Below are positions 6,231-10,539 of a stretch of DNA of 10,539 bases, piece by piece. The stretch is taken from contig NZJA01000010.1 of assembly GCA_002691835.1 (NCBI GenBank), forward strand, positions 1 through 10,539, in the 5' to 3' direction. The stretch is from Planctomycetota bacterium (GTDB taxonomy: Bacteria; Planctomycetota; UBA8108; UBA1146). Each line of letters opens with the position of its first letter. Positions within the stretch are counted from its first letter, which is position 1. The translations under genes and the position numbers were made by a program. The notes beneath the pieces are model-generated. The model had not been told where the DNA came from, did no database searches, and was given only the letters and a program-made list of their open reading frames with translations.

Positions 6231-7314
6231 TACACCTGTCGAATCCCATTCCGGTAAAGTTTCCTATCGTGACGCTGGTGTCGATATCGATGCTGGCAAT
6301 GAAGTCGTTTCCCGAATCCGGGATGCTGTAAAGTCCACTCAGGACGACAGAGTTCTCGACGGATCCCATGGAGCTTTTGGCGGATTTTTCAGACTTCTCG
6401 ATGGTGCTGGGCAATTGTTTGGCAAGCCGATGAAAGATCCGATCCTCGTCGGAGCGACTGATGGAGTCGGAACCAAACTCAAAGTGGCGTTTGCTTGTGA
6501 GAAGCTCGACACCGTTGGAATCGATCTGGTGGCGATGTGCGTCAACGATCTCATTGTCGGTGGTGCACGCCCTCTCTTTTTCCTGGATTACGTCGCTACA
6601 GGAAAAATTTCTCCTGAGGCCATCGCGGTCGTAGTCGAAGGAATTGCTGAGGGATGCCGTCAAAGCGGGTGTGCATTGCTCGGTGGAGAAACCGCTGAAA
6701 TGCCGGGCTTTTATCAGCCGGGAGAGTTGGATCTTGCTGGATTTTCAGTCGGAGTTGTCGAAAAAGACGAAATTCTTGATGGCCATGCCGTTGCTGCAGG
6801 AGACTCGATCATCGGTCTCGCATCCAACGGGGTTCACTCGAATGGATTTTCACTGGTGAGACGAGTGTTGATGGAGGGTGACGGAGCATTACCCCTGGAT
6901 CAGGACCCTGCAAACTGGGGTCATTCCCTTGGGGAAGAACTGATGAAACCAACCCGTATCTACGTCAAATCTCTGTTAGATATTCTTTCAGGATTCCCCT
7001 CAAAAGTTCATGCTTTGGCTCACATTACTGGAGGCGGCCTGCTCGAAAATATTCCGCGAGTTCTTCCTGCAGGATTGGGAGCGACGCTGCAAAGATCCTC
7101 ATGGGATCGTCCACCGATCTTTTCATTGATTGAGGAAAAAGGACCCGTGGCTTCAGAAGAGATGGACCGAGTCTTTAATCAGGGAATCGGAATGGCAGTG
7201 ATCGTTGACCAGAACGCCTGTCGCGAGATTCTGGATCGGTTTGCCGAAATGGGTGAGAAAGCCTGGGAGATTGGTGAAGTGGTCGAGGGAGATGGGGTTC
7301 AGGTCGTTTCCTGA
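6220..7314 (+). CDS. purM: Phosphoribosylformylglycinamidine cyclo-ligase (AIR synthetase)
   Basis: PurM uses ATP to close the imidazole ring of FGAM, giving AIR, the fifth step of de novo purine synthesis. From GTG 6220 the protein has 364 residues, slightly longer than the usual 340-350. It carries the family signatures in order: SYRDAGVDIDAGN (15-27), the GAFGGFF segment (51-57), ILVGATDGVGTKLKVAF (75-91), VGIDLVAMCVNDLIVGGARP (99-118), LLGGETAEMPGFY (153-165), then LASNGVHSNGFSLVRR and HITGGGLLENIPR further on. These are the ATP-binding and substrate loops of the PurM/SelD/ThiL superfamily, and all look intact. The start overlaps the preceding membrane protein gene by 11 bases. The 3' end overlaps the convergent dapF by 16 bases. 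No other purine gene is present in the window. Confidence 0.96.
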   Translation: MVDDTPVESHSGKVSYRDAGVDIDAGNEVVSRIRDAVKSTQDDRVLDGSHGAFGGFFRLLDGAGQLFGKPMKDPILVGATDGVGTKLKVAFACEKLDTVGIDLVAMCVNDLIVGGARPLFFLDYVATGKISPEAIAVVVEGIAEGCRQSGCALLGGETAEMPGFYQPGELDLAGFSVGVVEKDEILDGHAVAAGDSIIGLASNGVHSNGFSLVRRVLMEGDGALPLDQDPANWGHSLGEELMKPTRIYVKSLLDILSGFPSKVHALAHITGGGLLENIPRVLPAGLGATLQRSSWDRPPIFSLIEEKGPVASEEMDRVFNQGIGMAVIVDQNACREILDRFAEMGEKAWEIGEVVEGDGVQVVS

Positions 7315-8150
7315 ATCTCTTCTTTGAAATCGATCAAAGTCGTCCCGGTTTCGTCGATAAAAAGTGTTCCTGAAAAGTTGATACGGGCGGGCCCGCAAAT
7401 CTCAACCAGGTCTGGGAATTCTTCCAGAGATCGCACTTGTAGAATTCCGCCGGGCATTTCGACTTCAACCTTGTCGTCAAGTAGACCTCGTGCTTGCAGT
7501 ACCCTGACCGCTGCGGCTGCGCCGGTTCCACAGGCCAAGGTCTCTCCACATCCTCTCTCCCAAACCCGCAACTTCAGATACTTGCGGGATTCGATCCGGT
7601 AAAAACCGACATTGACTCGCCCTGGCATGGAGACTTCGAGTCCGGGCCCGAATTGACGTACGGCATCATCTCCAGGAAAATCATCGAGGTTGAAAACCAG
7701 GTGGGGGTTGCCAACATTCGCAGGAATCCCTTGGACTTCTGTTTCAGAAATTTTCAGAAATATCGGAGCTGAGTGAATGACCGGACCGAGGGTGGTTTTG
7801 GCGAGGAAATTGCCAGCAGAGTCTTTCAGGGTTTTTACAGGAACAGGACCGGCATCCGTCTGAATCGTCGACACGGTTTCTCGACGGTGAAGGACTCGGG
7901 TGATGACTCGAAGACCGTTGCCACACGCTTCTGCGCGGCTTCCATCTGAGTTCCAGCACTCCATGGCGATCGATCCGGTGTCCCTGCGGATGACCAAGAT
8001 TCCGTCGGCGCCGACTCCTGTTCTTCGACAGCAGAGAGCGACTGCCAGTAAGCTCAAGTTGGATGGAACTGAACTGGTGGCTTCGTCGAGAACGACGAAG
8101 TCATTCCCGGCGCCGTGGGCCTTGAAGAAGTTCAGAACCTGAATCGCCAA
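7299..8150 (-). CDS. dapF: Diaminopimelate epimerase
   Basis: DapF interconverts LL- and meso-diaminopimelate by a two-cysteine, cofactor-free mechanism, supplying meso-DAP for peptidoglycan and lysine. The 283-residue length fits the family. The N-terminus KAHGAGNDFVVLD (10-22) is the typical opening. The two catalytic cysteines are in place: Cys76 in EACGNGLR (74-81) and Cys207 in LACGTGAAAA (205-214). Other family elements are GVGADGILVI (45-54), NSDGSRAEAC (67-76), NVGNPHLVF (145-153) and WERGCGETLACG (197-208). The start is read as TTG at 8150, four bases after GGGGGA. No in-frame ATG lies nearby upstream before a stop, so the TTG is the best choice. Promoter elements in the 202-bp divergent gap could not be assigned. 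The 3' end overlaps purM by 16 bases on the opposite strand. Confidence 0.95.
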   Translation of the reverse strand: MAIQVLNFFKAHGAGNDFVVLDEATSSVPSNLSLLAVALCCRRTGVGADGILVIRRDTGSIAMECWNSDGSRAEACGNGLRVITRVLHRRETVSTIQTDAGPVPVKTLKDSAGNFLAKTTLGPVIHSAPIFLKISETEVQGIPANVGNPHLVFNLDDFPGDDAVRQFGPGLEVSMPGRVNVGFYRIESRKYLKLRVWERGCGETLACGTGAAAAVRVLQARGLLDDKVEVEMPGGILQVRSLEEFPDLVEICGPARINFSGTLFIDETGTTLIDFKEEIQETT

Positions 8151-8285
8151 AAAATCCCCCAGTTTCTGCGCACAGATGGTCTTTGATCACCGGTCCGCAA
8201 TGAAAATGCTCTCAGAGCCATGGCCCCAATTTCAAGGTTCCGAATCATGGAAACTCGACCTTGAGTCTCCTTGAGAGTCACCCGG

Positions 8286-8314
8286 TTGCATTTGGGCCGG
8301 TCACGGCTTGGAAT
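8286..8314 (+). promoter_or_regulatory. Possible sigma-70-like promoter
   Basis: TTGCAT (8286-8291) is followed after exactly 17 bases by TGGAAT (8309-8314), ahead of the gene at 8353. The -10 lacks the important A at position two, so this is only a candidate. Confidence 0.25.
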
Positions 8315-8352
8315 GATAGTGTCTAGAGGCCAGCTGATCGAGAGGTGACGCC

Positions 8353-9279
8353 ATGAAGGAAAATTCCCAGAAATCAAATTGGTTCCCACTGATGCTGCTG
8401 GTGATCTTAATTCCCTTTATCTATTTCATTTTCGTGGATTCGGGAGTTCAGACTGAATCGAATGAGAATCAGGGCGAACAGGTATACAAGCGGTCGAGGG
8501 TCAAGGTAGAGATTTCTGAGACTCTGGATGGCAAAAATACTGAGATCAACATATCTGACCTGATTATTCGCAGGACTCTCGCTCTTCATGGATTCGAATT
8601 GGTCGATGAAGGTGCAGAGTATCTGGTAACCGGAGAGTTGAAGTGTGATTACTTTCAAGCACTGACCTTTGATTTCCAGGGGTCTTCCCAGCATCTGGAA
8701 CATCAGTACTACGGTCGCTTCTCCGGCTTGCTCATGGACGCCGATGGCAAAGAGTTGCAAGACCTGTCATTTCCAGAACCTATGATGAACGGGCGGACAG
8801 ATCTTGCTCTCGCTCAGAAGGATATCCGTCGCCGTGCGGCGACTCTGATAGGCGGTCGATTGGTCGGCGGGGCTGTCCTCGGGAAGCCAAAAATTCAGGG
8901 TCTTCTCGACGCATTGACAGACCCGTTGGATGGAAGAACCTGGAACGAAATCGTCCGTGAGTTGACGGTCTCGGGAGCGACAGCAGTTCCCTATCTTCTC
9001 GATGCTCTCCGCGACGACCGTCCGGTTTTGCTTTCAGGGTCCTATCCCGGTTATACGGATCTTGAGGAGGGAGAGCTGAAGATCTTCCATATCGCAGACC
9101 TTGCACTCCGGGACATTCTCGATAAAGACAGCTTTCTCGATCCCGATTCGACGGAAGACTATCTGCATCGAGTCAGGACTGCTTGGTTGTGGGTTTGGGA
9201 AGATATGCAGTTGATTCCGGAATCCTTGAGAACTCGGATGGATCAGCGGAAGAGCTCTATCCCTGCTGCTCAGGGGTGA
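8353..9279 (+). CDS. Unrecognised membrane-anchored protein upstream of lpxA
   Basis: I cannot place this 308-residue protein in a named family. ATG 8353 follows AGAGGTGA at a short, acceptable distance. Residues 11-28 form one strongly hydrophobic segment with lysine only on the N-terminal side, predicting a signal anchor with the rest outside the cytoplasm. Residues 48-175 alternate strands and helices: RVKVEIS, a helix with RRTLALHGFELVD, YLVTGELKCDY, GRFSGLLMDADGKELQDL and a final helix about 155-172. That pattern is similar to small envelope lipoproteins of the LptE or LpoB/CsgG kind, but the resemblance is weak. Residues 196-222 (IVRELTVSGATAVPYLLDAL within it) look like a HEAT-type repeat. 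A Trp-rich helix lies at 278-282. It lies 70 bases upstream of lpxA on the same strand, so an envelope role is a reasonable guess. Confidence 0.78.
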   Translation: MKENSQKSNWFPLMLLVILIPFIYFIFVDSGVQTESNENQGEQVYKRSRVKVEISETLDGKNTEINISDLIIRRTLALHGFELVDEGAEYLVTGELKCDYFQALTFDFQGSSQHLEHQYYGRFSGLLMDADGKELQDLSFPEPMMNGRTDLALAQKDIRRRAATLIGGRLVGGAVLGKPKIQGLLDALTDPLDGRTWNEIVRELTVSGATAVPYLLDALRDDRPVLLSGSYPGYTDLEEGELKIFHIADLALRDILDKDSFLDPDSTEDYLHRVRTAWLWVWEDMQLIPESLRTRMDQRKSSIPAAQG

Positions 9280-9337
9280 AATCTGGAATCTTGTAAAACA
9301 AGCCTCCGCTGACAGAAGTATTTTCGTGAGAATAAAT

Positions 9338-9343
9338 GAGGAG
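9338..9343 (+). promoter_or_regulatory. Ribosome binding site of lpxA
   Basis: GAGGAG lies six bases before TTG at 9350. The upstream in-frame GTG at 9326 has no comparable site and would add eight residues before the canonical SIHPTA opening. The start is therefore placed at 9350. Confidence 0.75.
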
Positions 9344-9349
9344 CTGCGA

Positions 9350-10162
9350 TTGAGTATTCATCCGACTGCTGTGGTTCATGAAAGCGTTCAGTTGGGTCTC
9401 GAAGTTGAGATTGGTCCCTACAGCGTGATCGAAGAAGGGGTTCTGATTGGCGACCATTGCCGAATCGGAGCTCACGCATTTGTGGGACCTCACACGACAC
9501 TGGGCAAGGGTGTCGAAATCCACATGAATGCTGTCGTGGGACACGAGCCCCAAGATCTGGCGTGGGCCCGCGAGCCCAGTTCCTGTGAAATTGGAGAAGG
9601 GAGCATCCTCCGTGAGTTCGTGACGGTTCACCGTGCTTCACGTCCTGGCGGAGTGACCCGTATCGGCAGCAGCTGCCTGCTGATGGTGGGTTCGCATGTT
9701 GCTCACGATTGTGAAGTTGGGGATGGTGTGATCATGGCGAACCATTGTTCCTTGGCGGGCCATGTCACCGTGGGGGCTGGAGCTTTTCTCTCGGCCAATT
9801 CTTTGGTTCATCAGTTTTGCAGAATCGGGCGCCTGGTCATGTTGGGTGGGGCCGCAGTTGCTGTTCAGGACATCCCCCCATTCATGCTCTCGACTGGAGA
9901 CCGTGCAGTGGTTCGGGGAGTCAACGTCATAGGTCTGAGGAGATCCGGGATTTCTTCTGACATTAGAAGAGCCATCCAGGATGCCCATCGATTGATTTAT
10001 CGCAGTTCAAAAACAATTCCAGAATCGGCCCAGTTACTCCACCAGAGTGAGATCGCTGAGGTTCAAGAAATGGCGAGTTTCATCGGTGAATCTGCTCGTG
10101 GAATTGCCGCTGGAGCGGTCACCGTCCAGCTCCCCTCCAATTCTGGGGGAGAGAAGACCTGA
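9350..10162 (+). CDS. lpxA: Acyl-[ACP]--UDP-N-acetylglucosamine O-acyltransferase
   Basis: LpxA transfers a 3-hydroxyacyl chain from acyl carrier protein to UDP-GlcNAc, the first step of lipid A synthesis, in the cytoplasm. From TTG 9350 it has 270 residues, close to the E. coli length. The N-terminal two thirds is a left-handed beta helix of hexapeptide repeats (about 2-180), starting SIHPTAVVHESVQLG. Family motifs are EPQDLAWA (66-73), REFVTVHR (88-95), LMVGSHVAHDCEVG (111-124) with the catalytic His119, GHVTVGAGAFL (137-147) and HQFCRIG (154-160). The C-terminal helical part includes GVNVIGLRRSG and AHRLIYRSSKT. Gly167 aligns with Gly173 of E. coli, the acyl-length ruler, so a relatively long hydroxyacyl chain is inferred. 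lpxD and fabZ are not visible here. A glycosyltransferase gene follows four bases after the stop. Confidence 0.95.
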   Translation: MSIHPTAVVHESVQLGLEVEIGPYSVIEEGVLIGDHCRIGAHAFVGPHTTLGKGVEIHMNAVVGHEPQDLAWAREPSSCEIGEGSILREFVTVHRASRPGGVTRIGSSCLLMVGSHVAHDCEVGDGVIMANHCSLAGHVTVGAGAFLSANSLVHQFCRIGRLVMLGGAAVAVQDIPPFMLSTGDRAVVRGVNVIGLRRSGISSDIRRAIQDAHRLIYRSSKTIPESAQLLHQSEIAEVQEMASFIGESARGIAAGAVTVQLPSNSGGEKT

Positions 10163-10166
10163 TATT

Positions 10167-10539
10167 ATGAAACTTCTCTTTCTGGATCCCGCTCTCGCAA
10201 ACCGGACTTCAGGTAACCAGACGACTTCGTTGAGGATCTCGGAATACTGGCAGTCCCTGGGGCATGAAGTGCAATCGGTTTCTGTGCGTGGTACCCCTCT
10301 GGAGCGAGAACACCTAAAGGATCTGATACGCACCAGTGATCTGATCTTGGCATTACATTCGGGACACTGTCATGAAGTGTTGGAATTGTGGAGAGAAATG
10401 GGAAAACCGATTCCGCTGATTTTTCTCGTCAGTGGAACCGATCTTTTTGAGCCCCTTCTTAATACGCGAACTTTTTCCGCAGACTTTATCTCAGCGTGTG
10501 AAGATGCTCATTCGATCGTTACGTTTGCTCAGGGTTTTG
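10167..10539 (+). CDS. GT-B glycosyltransferase N-terminal domain, truncated by window edge
   Basis: A frame open to the window end (124 codons) starts at ATG 10167, four bases after the lpxA stop. The nearest purine-rich site (GGAGAGAAG, near 10148-10156) is somewhat far upstream, so coupling with lpxA is likely. The N-terminus MKLLFLDPALANRTSGNQTT followed by LRISEYWQSLGHEV is a GT-B donor-type Rossmann opening. SDLILALHSGHCHEV (57-71), PLIFLVSGTDLFEPL (about 83-97) and the segment EDAHSIVTFAQGF (112-124) resemble the TIGR04348/SenB-like group of glycosyltransferases, in which N-x-x-T, LIALH and LTGTDLY are typical. SenB itself makes a selenosugar. The catalytic C-terminal half is missing, so donor, acceptor and subfamily cannot be settled; an LPS sugar transferase is also possible given lpxA. 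Confidence 0.7.
   Translation, partial: MKLLFLDPALANRTSGNQTTSLRISEYWQSLGHEVQSVSVRGTPLEREHLKDLIRTSDLILALHSGHCHEVLELWREMGKPIPLIFLVSGTDLFEPLLNTRTFSADFISACEDAHSIVTFAQGF

Noticed and set aside
5884..6663. 259-codon minus-strand open frame
   Set aside because: It lies antisense to the membrane-TPR gene and purM, whose motifs are unambiguous; the composition looks like a shadow frame.
9290..9302. Small hairpin CTTGT-AAA-ACAAG after the gene ending at 9279
   Set aside because: The stem has five mostly A/T pairs and no following T-run, so it is not a credible intrinsic terminator.

Overview
The window looks like ordinary chromosomal sequence from a diderm (Gram-negative), LPS-making bacterium of moderate GC content. 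The diderm reading rests on ADP-heptose genes (gmhA, gmhB), a lipid A gene (lpxA), a putative lipoprotein with a ChaN-type domain and a DAP-type peptidoglycan/lysine gene (dapF). The lineage cannot be fixed from the sequence. A ThiD2-ThiE fusion, a TIM-barrel sugar isomerase-like protein, an unusual fused ChaN protein and frequent TTG/GTG starts hint at a non-proteobacterial group such as the PVC/Planctomycetota, but this is a weak inference. No rRNA, tRNA, CRISPR array, insertion sequence, integrase or phage gene was seen.

Layout. A partial TIM-barrel protein (1-896, minus) runs off the left edge. It is divergent from a tightly packed plus-strand group: gmhA (1068-1721), gmhB (1718-2287) and a ChaN-domain lipoprotein fused to a degenerate alpha/beta-hydrolase-like domain (2251-3834). 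Converging on this group is a minus-strand pair, thiE with an N-terminal ThiD2-like domain (4507-5616) followed by a DedA/YqaA-type membrane protein (3879-4529). Divergent from thiE is a plus-strand pair, a small membrane-TPR-like protein (5718-6230) overlapping purM (6220-7314). purM ends inside the tail of the convergent dapF (7299-8150, minus). Divergent from dapF is a plus-strand group: a membrane-anchored unknown protein (8353-9279), lpxA (9350-10162) and the start of a GT-B glycosyltransferase that runs off the right edge (10167-10539).

Function. GmhA and GmhB make and process heptose phosphates for the LPS core. LpxA commits UDP-GlcNAc to lipid A. DapF supplies meso-DAP. The ChaN lipoprotein, the DedA-type protein and the anchored unknown protein are probably envelope proteins. 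PurM (purines) and ThiD2-ThiE (thiamine) are cofactor/nucleotide housekeeping. No coherent novel defence or mobile system was found. The most unusual items are the ChaN/pseudo-hydrolase fusion, the two unrecognised membrane proteins coupled to purM and near lpxA, and the glycosyltransferase resembling the SenB/TIGR04348 type next to lpxA. Several starts were revised using ribosome binding sites: gmhA at 1068, chaN at 2251, purM at 6220 and lpxA at 9350.
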